Of a stretch of 64,000 nucleotides of DNA, positions 49,984 to 58,161 are shown piece by piece (within the stretch, counting starts at the first letter, position 1; every line of letters starts with the position of its first letter). The stretch is from Ornatilinea apprima (GTDB lineage: Bacteria > Chloroflexota > Anaerolineae > Anaerolineales > Anaerolineaceae): the NCBI RefSeq assembly GCF_001306115.1, contig NZ_LGCL01000041.1, positions 62,001 through 126,000 of the forward strand. Reading direction: 5' to 3'. Below the pieces are notes generated by a model, which saw nothing but the letters and a program-made list of their open reading frames with translations, made no database searches and had not been told where the DNA came from. Position numbers and translations under genes: made by a program.

Positions 49984-52221
49984 ATGAAGCTTCAATTAGA
50001 CATTAGCGCAGACGAAATGCCCATTTTTCTGGCAGAGACAGAAGAACATCTTCAGACTCTGGAAGAGAACCTTGTGCGCATCGAACAAGAGGAAAGCGAC
50101 CCGGAATTAATCCAGGCCCTCTTCCGCGCCGCGCACACCTTAAAAGGCATGGCCGGCATGGTCGGCCACACCCGCCTGGTGAACCTCACCCACGTTCTGG
50201 AAACCGCCTTCGACGGCGTGAGAAAAGGAAACCTGGGCGTTTCATCCGGCCTGATTGACCTGTGCCTCGACGCGATCGACGGCCTGAGAGTTCTGCGCGA
50301 CGAAGTGGTCCAAGAAAGCCCAGACCTGGTGGATATAGAGCCGCTGGTTGAGCAGTTTTCCATCTTCCTTGAGACCTCCATCCGAGCCAATCAGATCGAG
50401 ACCCTGGAATCAACACCCAACCAGGCTTCTCACCTCAACATTAAACCCAAAGCCGAAGCCGCCCCCCCAGCGCCGCAAAATGGAAATGACGCGCTCTTCA
50501 TCGAGGCCCACATCGCTTCCAACAGCATCGCCTCTGCCGCGCGCGCCTTCCAATTGATGATGGCTCTTCAGGGACTGGGAAAAATCGTGGATATGTCGCC
50601 CACCCAGGCGGAGATCGAAAGCGTTGCGCCTGTTTCCGTCTTCACCGCCCGGCTTGAAACCAGCCAGAGTATTGAGGACGTGCGCAAAGAGCTTTCCTTA
50701 ATCTCCGAGGTGGAAAAACTCTCCATTCGCGGCAAGGAAGAGGAAGTGGAAACCACTCCCGAGCCACCATCCCAGCCCGCCGAAGAACCGTCCATCGCTG
50801 AGCCGACCAAACTGGGCGAATACCTGGTGTCGCAGCACATCATCACCCAAAAACAACTGGAGAGCGCGCTCTCCGCCCAAAAGCAATACCGCGGCGCGAA
50901 GCTGGGCCAGATTCTGATCGAGCTGGGCATCCTCTCTGAAACGGCGCTGGAAAACCATGTGGATGAATTTGTGCGCCAGCAGCGCGCCGCCCTGCAGAAC
51001 ATTCAAAGCGCCAGCGCCGATAAGAGCCGCGTCGCCGATAAAACCGTGCGCACCAGCGTGGAACGCCTCGACAATTTGATGAACCTGGTCGGAGAATTAA
51101 TCACTGACCGCAACCGGCTAAACCAACTGCGTAACAAGCTGGAAGCCGAGCAGCAGGGCAACGACCTGGTGATGGTCATCTCTGAGACCGTGGGGCATAT
51201 TGGGCGCATCACCGATCAACTGCAAGAAGAAGTCATGCAGATCCGCATGCTGCCCATCGCCAACATCTTCAACAAATTCCCCCGCATGGTGCGCGACCTG
51301 GCGCGTAAGACCAACAAAGAAGTGGAACTGCTGGTCAGCGGCCAGGAGACCGAACTCGACCGCTCCCTGCTGGAAGAAATCAACGATCCGCTCATTCATC
51401 TGGTGCGCAACGCCGTAGACCACGGCATTGAAACCCCCGACGTGCGCGAAGCCGCCGGCAAACCGCGCGAAGGCACCGTGCGTCTTTCCGCGCATCACGA
51501 GCAGGGACGCATCGTCCTCACCGTGGCCGACGACGGCAAAGGCATCAACACCGACAAACTGAAAGCTTCAGCCGTCAAGAAAGGCCTCATCACCGAAAGC
51601 GAAGCCGCGGCCATGAATCACGAAAAGGCTGTAGACCTGATCTTCATGCCCGGCCTTTCCACCAATGATAAAGTAACCGACATCTCCGGGCGTGGCGTGG
51701 GCATGGACATTGTGCAAAACAACATCTTGCGCCTCAACGGCACCATCCTGGTCGAAACCGAGCCGGGCAAAGGCACCACCTTCCAGATCATCCTGCCCCT
51801 CACCCTGGCCATCATCCCCACCCTGCTGGTGCACGTGGAGCCGATCACCTTTGCCATCCCGCTGGTAACCGTGCTGGAGACCCAGCGGCTCACCAAAGCT
51901 TCCATCCAAACCATCAACGGTCGGCCGGTTACCATCATCCGCGAGAAGGTTCTGCCCCTGGTGTACCTCTCAGAAACCTTTGACCTGCAGCAGCAAGAAC
52001 AAAACGCCCACCATAACTATGTCGTCATTGTGCAATCCAGCAAGCAGCAATTTGGGCTGGTGGTGGACTCACTGGTGGGCGAAGAAGAAGTTGTTGTGAA
52101 ATCGCTTGGCGCGCTGATCGGAGAAGTGCCGGGGATTTCCAGCGCCGCCATTCTGGGTGATGGAAAAGTAGCATTGATTGTCGATGTGCAAAGCCTGGTT
52201 CGCCTGGCAACCGCGCATTAA
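49984..52221 (+). CDS. cheA: Chemotaxis histidine kinase CheA with an MshEN-like insert
   Basis: 745 residues. P1 (1-130) has the phosphoacceptor His51 in AAHTLKGMAGM. A P2-like segment lies at about 172-250 and a Pro/Glu-rich linker at 250-272. Residues 277-336 contain two repeats of the pattern [RK]LGxxLxxxxIxxxxxLxxxL, like the MshEN/T2SSE N-terminal domain (KLGEYLVSQHIITQKQLESA and KLGQILIELGILSETALENH). P3 dimerisation follows from about 355, P4 kinase with HLVRNAVDHGIE, and P5 CheW-like to the end. The insert between P2 and P3 is not part of normal CheA. In MshE-type proteins this fold binds c-di-GMP. Confidence 0.96.
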   Translation: MKLQLDISADEMPIFLAETEEHLQTLEENLVRIEQEESDPELIQALFRAAHTLKGMAGMVGHTRLVNLTHVLETAFDGVRKGNLGVSSGLIDLCLDAIDGLRVLRDEVVQESPDLVDIEPLVEQFSIFLETSIRANQIETLESTPNQASHLNIKPKAEAAPPAPQNGNDALFIEAHIASNSIASAARAFQLMMALQGLGKIVDMSPTQAEIESVAPVSVFTARLETSQSIEDVRKELSLISEVEKLSIRGKEEEVETTPEPPSQPAEEPSIAEPTKLGEYLVSQHIITQKQLESALSAQKQYRGAKLGQILIELGILSETALENHVDEFVRQQRAALQNIQSASADKSRVADKTVRTSVERLDNLMNLVGELITDRNRLNQLRNKLEAEQQGNDLVMVISETVGHIGRITDQLQEEVMQIRMLPIANIFNKFPRMVRDLARKTNKEVELLVSGQETELDRSLLEEINDPLIHLVRNAVDHGIETPDVREAAGKPREGTVRLSAHHEQGRIVLTVADDGKGINTDKLKASAVKKGLITESEAAAMNHEKAVDLIFMPGLSTNDKVTDISGRGVGMDIVQNNILRLNGTILVETEPGKGTTFQIILPLTLAIIPTLLVHVEPITFAIPLVTVLETQRLTKASIQTINGRPVTIIREKVLPLVYLSETFDLQQQEQNAHHNYVVIVQSSKQQFGLVVDSLVGEEEVVVKSLGALIGEVPGISSAAILGDGKVALIVDVQSLVRLATAH

Positions 52222-52242
52222 GGGATAACAAAGGATATACAA

Positions 52243-52866
52243 ATGAACCTTGATGAGTTACTGAACGACAACCTGCTGGTGGCTATGCAGTCCATCGTCA
52301 CCAAAGGCGTAGAGCAGGCGGCCGAAGGTTTCTCGGGCATGTTAGGCCAAAGCCTGACTGTCGACTCGCCCAAAGTGAAACTTGTCGACGTTACTGAGAT
52401 TCCCAGCATGCTCGGAGGTCCAGAAAATGAGGCTGTCGGCATTTACCTGGCGTCAGAAGGCACCATGTGCAGCCAGTTTATGCTCATTCTGCCCTATCAA
52501 AAAGCCCTGGAGCTGGTAGACCTGCTGATGGAGCAGCCTACCGGAACCACCGACAAATTGGGCTCCATTGAGCGTTCCGCTCTGGCTGAGGTGGGCAACA
52601 TCACTTCGACCATGTTCCTGAACGCCATCGCCTCTCAAACCGGTATATCCAGCCGGCCCACTCCCCCGGCCGTCATGGTCGACATGGTGGGGGCCATCCT
52701 GGATATCATCGTGGCCACAACAGGCGGCATTGCCGAAAAAGTTCTCTTGCTGCAGACCACCTTTAATTGTGGAGACCGTGCCTTGAATGCAGAATTTTGG
52801 GTCGTTCCCGACCCCATCACCCTCAAACCCATTCTCGAAAAGGCGTCGCAAGAAAATGGAAAATAG
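52243..52866 (+). CDS. cheC: CheY-P phosphatase CheC (one active site lost)
   Basis: 207 residues of the CheC/CheX/FliY family. The second active-site helix is intact (ERSALAEVGNITSTMFLNAI, with the Glu and Asn pair). The first, near residues 6-30, has Ser and Thr at the positions expected for Glu and Asn, so only one site probably works. CheC removes phosphate from CheY and binds CheD. The cheD gene overlaps its end by 11 nt. It sits between cheA and cheD. Confidence 0.88.
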   Translation: MNLDELLNDNLLVAMQSIVTKGVEQAAEGFSGMLGQSLTVDSPKVKLVDVTEIPSMLGGPENEAVGIYLASEGTMCSQFMLILPYQKALELVDLLMEQPTGTTDKLGSIERSALAEVGNITSTMFLNAIASQTGISSRPTPPAVMVDMVGAILDIIVATTGGIAEKVLLLQTTFNCGDRALNAEFWVVPDPITLKPILEKASQENGK

Positions 52867-53347
52867 TGTCAGCGTTGGCCTCGGTGAAATTGCAATCAGC
52901 CGCAACCCCGATGAAGTGTTGGTCGCTTACGGATTGGGGTCCTGCCTGGGGATTGGTGTCTACGATCCTGTTGCCAGGGTAGCTGGCTTACTGCATGCGG
53001 TTCTTCCCGAAAGCCCCAACGGTTCCAGCGCCAACGGTTCGGCAGCCAAATACGTCAACACCGGCATTGTCGAACTGATGAAGGGCCTGGAAGCTGCTGG
53101 CGGCAGCCCAGCGCGTGCGAAAATCCGCGTGATTGGCGGAGCAAACATGCTGCTTTCCAGCAGCCTGTCAAAAACATTCGATATTGGTACTCGCAACATC
53201 GAGGCTTCACGAAAAACGTTTGAAAAAATGAGGCTGAAAGTGAGTGCCGAGGAAGTTGGCGGCCACACGGGCCGGACGGTTCGCTTATTTGTCCACAATG
53301 GACGGATGACCTTCCGCATTGTGGGTGGCAAAGAACAAGAAATTTAG
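52856..53347 (+). CDS. cheD: Chemoreceptor glutamine deamidase CheD
   Basis: 163 residues from the ATG at 52856, inside the cheC end. Catalytic Cys30 lies in GLGSCLGIGVYD and His47 in LLHAVLPES; the Thr of the triad is expected just after this. CheD deamidates receptor Gln residues and stimulates CheC. An upstream in-frame extension to 52787 lies inside cheC and is not favoured. The overlap suggests CheC and CheD are made in balanced amounts. Confidence 0.93.
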   Translation: MENSVSVGLGEIAISRNPDEVLVAYGLGSCLGIGVYDPVARVAGLLHAVLPESPNGSSANGSAAKYVNTGIVELMKGLEAAGGSPARAKIRVIGGANMLLSSSLSKTFDIGTRNIEASRKTFEKMRLKVSAEEVGGHTGRTVRLFVHNGRMTFRIVGGKEQEI

Positions 53348-53378
53348 ACCCCTTGTTGAAATCAGGAGAGAAAGCACA

Positions 53379-53732
53379 ATGACCAAGATTCTTATAGTAG
53401 ACGATGCCGAATTCTTACGCGTGCGCATTTCAAAAATGCTCACCGGCGACGGCTTTGAAGTCATCGAAGCGGATAATGGCTTGCGAGCCGTCGATACCTA
53501 CAAAGCCCAGAAACCCGATCTGGTGTTGATGGACATCACCATGCCCGAAATGGACGGCCTGAGCGCCCTCAAAGAAATCCGCTCCTTTGATTCTGCCGCC
53601 AAAGTGGTTATGCTCACCGCTTTGGGCCAGGAATCAGTAGTGCTGGAAGCGATCAAGTCGGGCGCCAAAGATTTCATCGTCAAACCCTTCGAACGCGACC
53701 GGGTTCTCAACGCCATTCAAAAGCTGGTCTAA
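53379..53732 (+). CDS. cheY: Chemotaxis response regulator CheY
   Basis: 117 residues from the ATG at 53379, with AGGAGAG upstream; the frame extends further up without support. Receiver motifs: acidic pair VDDAE, Asp52 in LVLMDITMPEMDG, Thr in MLTAL and Lys102 in VKPFE. CheY-P binds FliM to change rotation. It is encoded between cheD and cheB. Confidence 0.93.
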   Translation: MTKILIVDDAEFLRVRISKMLTGDGFEVIEADNGLRAVDTYKAQKPDLVLMDITMPEMDGLSALKEIRSFDSAAKVVMLTALGQESVVLEAIKSGAKDFIVKPFERDRVLNAIQKLV

Positions 53733-53741
53733 CCCACCATT

Positions 53742-54833
53742 ATGAACGAGAAACCCTCGGCAAGCAGCCCTGAATCGGGCAACCCACCAATTCGCGTGTT
53801 GGTCGTTGATGATTCGGCCTTCATGCGCTTCACCATCACCCGCCATCTTTCGGAGACGGCCGGTATTCAGGTGATTGGTTCTGCCCGCGATGGAAAAGAA
53901 GCCCTCCAACTGATTCCGGAACTCAAACCAGACGTGGTTACCCTGGATGTTGAAATGCCCCACCTCGACGGGCTTTCCACCCTGCGCGAAATCATGGCCG
54001 AGTTTCCGGTGCCGGTGATCATGGTCAGCAGCCTCACCAAAGAAGGCGCTGTGGAAACCATCCAGGCGCTCACCTATGGCGCTGTAGATTTTGTGGCCAA
54101 GCCGAGTAACAAAGCCTCCGTTTCTGCCATTGTGGAAGAGCTGGTAACCAAAATTCAGCGCGCCTCACGCGCGCGGGTAACCCGAATGCAGCGACGGGCC
54201 ATTACGCTGCCCCAGCAAACGGCCAGCCCGGCTGCCAGCAACAAGAGCGTTCGCGCCCTGCGGCGCGGAGAGCCGCTGGTTCTCATCGGGTCGTCAACCG
54301 GCGGTCCGCGCGCCCTCAACACCCTTATCCCCATGCTTGCCGCCGACACCCCCGCTGCCTTTGTGATTGTTCAGCACATGCCCGCCGGCTTCACCCGCTC
54401 GCTGGCCGAGCGCCTCGACTCGCTCTCTGGCCTCTCTGTTAAAGAAGCTGAACCGGGCGACATTCCCGAAGTGGGTAAAGTGCTTTTGGCGCCGGGCGGC
54501 TTTCACATGGTGTTTGACCAGAACATGCAGGTAACCCTCAACCAGAATCCCACCGTGCATGGGGTGCGCCCCTCGGTGGATGTAACCATGAACTCGCTCG
54601 TTCAGCACTGCCCCGCCCCCCTGCTCGGCGTCATCCTCACCGGCATGGGCAGCGATGGCACCACCGGCTGCACGCTCATTCACAGCCGTGGTGGAAAAAT
54701 CCTGGTGGAAGACGAATCGACCTGTGTGGTTTGGGGCATGCCGCGCAGTGTCATGGAAGCCGGCGTTGCCGATCAGATTGTCCCCCTGGACCTGATGGCC
54801 CAGGCAATTACCAACACAATTCGGAAATTTTAA
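53742..54833 (+). CDS. cheB: Chemotaxis methylesterase CheB
   Basis: 363 residues. The N-terminal receiver has Asp69 (VTLDVEMPHLDG). The C-terminal esterase has the catalytic triad Ser185 (IGSSTGGP), His212 (VQHMPAGFT) and Asp305 (GMGSDGT). It removes methyl groups from, or deamidates, chemoreceptor adaptation sites when phosphorylated by CheA. It is followed 23 nt later by cheR. Both MCPs downstream are likely substrates. Confidence 0.97.
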   Translation: MNEKPSASSPESGNPPIRVLVVDDSAFMRFTITRHLSETAGIQVIGSARDGKEALQLIPELKPDVVTLDVEMPHLDGLSTLREIMAEFPVPVIMVSSLTKEGAVETIQALTYGAVDFVAKPSNKASVSAIVEELVTKIQRASRARVTRMQRRAITLPQQTASPAASNKSVRALRRGEPLVLIGSSTGGPRALNTLIPMLAADTPAAFVIVQHMPAGFTRSLAERLDSLSGLSVKEAEPGDIPEVGKVLLAPGGFHMVFDQNMQVTLNQNPTVHGVRPSVDVTMNSLVQHCPAPLLGVILTGMGSDGTTGCTLIHSRGGKILVEDESTCVVWGMPRSVMEAGVADQIVPLDLMAQAITNTIRKF

Positions 54834-54856
54834 CGGACGTTAAGGACCAGCCTATT

Positions 54857-55657
54857 ATGGATATGCAAGTGTACAGCTCGATCAAGGTTTCGGTGAAAAA
54901 ATTGCTCAACATCGACCTTGAACATTACAAAGACGAACAGATGCGCCGCCGGCTGGATTCATGGTTGATTCGCACCGGTATGAAAGATTGGGAAAGCTAC
55001 TTTGGCTTAGTCAGCACCAATCCCAACGAGCTGCTGCGCTTTCGCAACTACCTCACCATCAATGTTTCCGAATTCTTCCGCGATAACAACCGCTGGGACG
55101 CGCTGCAGCGCAGTGTGATGCCACGCCTGCTCGCCGATGCCCAGGCCAAACGCCCGTCAAAACCGCTGAAACTGTGGAGCGCGGGTTGTTCCATTGGCGC
55201 CGAACCCTATTCGCTGGCCATGATGCTGCAAGAAATCGCCCCCACCCAAGAGTACAGCATCCTCGCCACCGATCTCGACCGGGGCGCCATTGAAAACGCC
55301 AAAAACCGCGGGCCATACCTGGATAACATCGTCCAGAACATGCCCGCCTTTTACCGTGAAAAATATATGGAGCCGGGCGGCCCGCCTTACTTTGTTAAAC
55401 CCAAAGTTGGCACCCGCATTCAATTCAAAGAGCATAACATGCTCACCGAAAACTTCGACCAGAATTTTGACCTCATCATTTGCCGCAACGTGATCATCTA
55501 CTTCACCAATGAGGCTAAAAGTCTGCTTTACAAAAAATTCCAACAGGCTTTAAGGCCGGGCGGAATCCTCTTCCTGGGCGGCACAGAGATCATCCCCCGC
55601 CCGCAAGAGATTGGGTTCAAAAATCTGGAAGTGTCTTTTTATATCAAAACCGAGTAA
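54857..55657 (+). CDS. cheR: Chemotaxis methyltransferase CheR
   Basis: 266 residues from the ATG at 54857 (AAGGA about 10 nt upstream). The N-terminal helical domain is followed by a SAM-binding fold with the motif LWSAGCSIGAEPYSLAMML (the usual T-G-E-E-P is I-G-A-E-P) and a C-terminal NEFF-like pattern. The frame can be read further up inside cheB without support. CheR methylates receptor glutamates using S-adenosylmethionine. Confidence 0.94.
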   Translation: MDMQVYSSIKVSVKKLLNIDLEHYKDEQMRRRLDSWLIRTGMKDWESYFGLVSTNPNELLRFRNYLTINVSEFFRDNNRWDALQRSVMPRLLADAQAKRPSKPLKLWSAGCSIGAEPYSLAMMLQEIAPTQEYSILATDLDRGAIENAKNRGPYLDNIVQNMPAFYREKYMEPGGPPYFVKPKVGTRIQFKEHNMLTENFDQNFDLIICRNVIIYFTNEAKSLLYKKFQQALRPGGILFLGGTEIIPRPQEIGFKNLEVSFYIKTE

Positions 55658-55663
55658 CCACGC

Positions 55664-56509
55664 ATGAACCTCACGATTAACACGCTGTTGGATCGAATTG
55701 GAGAACTGCCTCCCATGCAAGAGGCGGCTCAAAAGGCGTTGATTATGATCCGCCATCCAGACACCAATATGCGCGCCCTGGCAGAAGTGTTATCAACCGA
55801 CCAGATTCTGGCCAGCCTGGTGTTACGTTGGGCAAACTCCGCGTATTACGGTCTGTCTGCTCCGGTAAAGACAGTTCAACAGGCAGTGGTTGTCTTAGGA
55901 AAAAACACCATCCAAAGTCTTCTCTTCGCCGCCACATTAGCCAATCTGCTCAACCGCCCCGCCCCAGGCTACGCTCTGGATCGCGGCGCGCTGTGGAAAC
56001 ATTCCATTGGTGTAGCCGCGGGTGCGCGGCTGATCGCTGCCCGCTACAACCCAGCGCTCATGGAAGAAGCCTACCATGCCGGTCTGCTGTGTGATGTAGG
56101 CAAACTGGCGTTGGAGTTTTACTTAAGGGATGTTCAATTTGACCGAGAAAAGATTAAGAACATGAGTTTCATCGAAATTGAAACCGGCCTTTTGGGAATG
56201 GACCACGCGGTCATCGGCAAAGAATTAGCCCACCGCTGGAACCTGCCGGTTTCTCTCCAAAATGCCATTGCCTTTCACCACCGCCCCAGCCAGGCCGGAG
56301 ACGCGTTTATTCTGGCCTCCGCGGTGCACCTGGCAGACGCGGCCACCATGCTGCTGGGCATTGGCATCGGATCAGACGGCCTGCAGTACCCCCTCGATGA
56401 AGCCGCCCTGGTCCGCTTGAACTGGAGCGAAGATAGTTTCACAGAATTATTCGAAAAAATTCCCGCCGCCGTCAGTGCCGCGGTTGACCTGATCGGAATG
56501 ATGAAATAA
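55664..56509 (+). CDS. HDOD protein with altered HD pair
   Basis: 281 residues. HDOD domain about 10-200, with the start LPPMQEAAQKALIMIRHPD and a central LLCDVGKLALEF. The HD pair of the ancestral fold reads Cys-Asp, so metal binding through this pair is lost. HDOD proteins generally act as signal or protein-interaction platforms. It lies between cheR and the two cheX genes, starting 6 nt after cheR. Its role in chemotaxis is unknown. Confidence 0.85.
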   Translation: MNLTINTLLDRIGELPPMQEAAQKALIMIRHPDTNMRALAEVLSTDQILASLVLRWANSAYYGLSAPVKTVQQAVVVLGKNTIQSLLFAATLANLLNRPAPGYALDRGALWKHSIGVAAGARLIAARYNPALMEEAYHAGLLCDVGKLALEFYLRDVQFDREKIKNMSFIEIETGLLGMDHAVIGKELAHRWNLPVSLQNAIAFHHRPSQAGDAFILASAVHLADAATMLLGIGIGSDGLQYPLDEAALVRLNWSEDSFTELFEKIPAAVSAAVDLIGMMK

Positions 56510-56541
56510 CAAACAACGTACTTGTTGATAGGAGCGAGTGA

Positions 56542-57060
56542 ATGAATGTCAAATTCTTAAACCCATTTCTCGACGCAGCACATGAGGTACTGGAAGCCGA
56601 AGTGCAGGTAGAGATGCAGCGTGGAACGCTCACCCTGCAAAAATCCGCCCTCACCACCGATGACATCACCGTGCTGATTAACCTGGTGGGACAGGTTCAG
56701 GGTGTAGTGCTGTACGGCATGTCGAAAACAACCGCTTTGAATTTTGTCTCACAAATGATGGGCCAAAAATTTGAAGAGTTTGATAACCTGGCCGAAAGCG
56801 GAATTGCTGAGCTGGGAAACGTGATCTCTGGCCGGGCCACGGTCAAATTAGCCGAAGCCGGCTACGATTCCACCATTTCACCGCCCACCCTCATCACCGG
56901 CAAGTCGGTGCAAATTTCCACCCTCGATTTCTCCAGGGTCATTGTCCCCATGTCCACCGAACTGGGCGATATCATCGTCCACCTGGCGCTGCGAGAAAGC
57001 CCCAAGAACGCCACCGAGAATTATGTGCCGCTCATCCAAGATGCCGTGAGAGCAAAGTAA
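56542..57060 (+). CDS. cheX: CheY-P phosphatase CheX, first copy
   Basis: 172 residues of the CheX family with the active-site helix AESGIAELGNVISGRATVKL (Glu and Asn pair intact) and a C-terminal beta sheet. It dephosphorylates CheY-P. It begins MNVKFLNPFLDAAHEVLEAE, nearly the same as its neighbour, so the two are a recent tandem duplication. Ribosome site GGAGCGAG. Confidence 0.9.
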   Translation: MNVKFLNPFLDAAHEVLEAEVQVEMQRGTLTLQKSALTTDDITVLINLVGQVQGVVLYGMSKTTALNFVSQMMGQKFEEFDNLAESGIAELGNVISGRATVKLAEAGYDSTISPPTLITGKSVQISTLDFSRVIVPMSTELGDIIVHLALRESPKNATENYVPLIQDAVRAK

Positions 57061-57110
57061 ACCCCACCGCCTGGCGGATTGACCCGGACAATTCCGGAAA
57101 GGAACGATCC

Positions 57111-57626
57111 ATGAATGTAAAATTTCTCAATCCATTTTTAGAGGCCACCGCGGAAGTTGTAAAAACAGAAACGGGTTATGACCTTAAACGGGGGGACTTG
57201 AAACTGGAAGAAAAACCCTACTCCACCGGTGAAGTTACCACCATCATCGCGATGGTCGGCGGGGTGGAAGGGAATGTGTTTATCAGCATGTCGCGGGACA
57301 CCGCCCTGCAGCTGGCCACCCGCATGATGCGCGAAAAGTTTGACGAATTTGATGGGTTGGCGCAAAGCGGTATTGCCGAACTGGGCAACGTCATCACCGG
57401 GCGCGCCAGCGTTAAGCTCTCAGCCACCGGCTACGAAGCCACCATCTCGCCCCCCACCATGTTGATGGGCGCGGGGGCTGTTATCTCTACCCTCGATTTT
57501 CACCGCCTGGTCGTTCCGTTTTACGCCGAGTGCGGGGAAATCGTTATTCATCTGGCATTACGAGAAGGCCGGTCATCCGCTGTCAACGCGGCCCAAATAC
57601 CGGTTCCCAGGCGGCCTTCATTGTGA
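57111..57626 (+). CDS. cheX: CheY-P phosphatase CheX, second copy
   Basis: 171 residues, similar to the preceding gene over its whole length, with the active-site helix AQSGIAELGNVITGRASVKL intact. The C-terminal tail (NAAQIPVPRRPSL) differs. Two CheX copies plus one-site CheC give the cell three potential CheY-P phosphatases, which may act on different CheY forms or places. It starts 51 nt after the first. Confidence 0.9.
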   Translation: MNVKFLNPFLEATAEVVKTETGYDLKRGDLKLEEKPYSTGEVTTIIAMVGGVEGNVFISMSRDTALQLATRMMREKFDEFDGLAQSGIAELGNVITGRASVKLSATGYEATISPPTMLMGAGAVISTLDFHRLVVPFYAECGEIVIHLALREGRSSAVNAAQIPVPRRPSL

Positions 57627-57665
57627 ATTTTATGTAGTCTCGATTATTGAAACAGGAGGTATTTC

Positions 57666-58115
57666 ATGGAACGGCAAGTAGTTGTATTTGAACTGGCCAA
57701 TGAGCAGTACGGCGTGGACATTTCCACCGTTGAAGGCATCATCAAACTGCAAACGATTACGCGCATGCCCCAGGCCCCCGCGTATGTGGAAGGCGTAACC
57801 AACCTGCGCGGCAATGTGGTGCCTGTGATTGACCTGCGAACGCGCTTTGACCTGCCCAAGGTGGAACCCACCCACGACACCCGTATCGTTGTCGCCTATA
57901 TGGATCATTCCAAAGTCGGCATGGTAGTCGACGCGGTATCGCAGGTGCTGGTTGTCCCTGAAGACGCCATCGAACCCCCGCCCCCTATGGTCACCACCAT
58001 CAACAGCGCGTTCATTACCGGCATCGCCAAACTGCAGAATCAATTAGTGATCTTGCTCGATCTGGGCGAAGTACTCTCAATCCAGGAAAGGAAAGAACTG
58101 CAGGCCATCGCTTAA
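57666..58115 (+). CDS. cheW: Chemotaxis coupling protein CheW
   Basis: 149 residues, a single CheW domain: [20 protein letters not shown] and [21 protein letters not shown]. It bridges chemoreceptors and CheA. A good AGGAGG site precedes it. After its stop comes CGCTTAAGCG plus T7, a weak terminator-like element. It precedes the two chemoreceptor genes. Confidence 0.95.
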   Translation: MERQVVVFELANEQYGVDISTVEGIIKLQTITRMPQAPAYVEGVTNLRGNVVPVIDLRTRFDLPKVEPTHDTRIVVAYMDHSKVGMVVDAVSQVLVVPEDAIEPPPPMVTTINSAFITGIAKLQNQLVILLDLGEVLSIQERKELQAIA

Positions 58116-58127
58116 GCGGCTTTTTTT
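58109..58127 (+). terminator. Weak terminator-like element after cheW
   Basis: CGC-TTAA-GCG (58109-58118) followed by GC and T7 (58121-58127). The stem is only three pairs, so termination is doubtful; read-through into the chemoreceptor gene is likely. Confidence 0.35.
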
Positions 58128-58161
58128 ATTGGGGTTAAAGGTATTCAGAAAGCAGAGACAC

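Noticed and set aside
51000-51050. Two GCCGATAA copies inside cheA
   Set aside because: They lie in coding sequence and arise from common Ala-Asp-Lys codons; no -35 element at the right distance.
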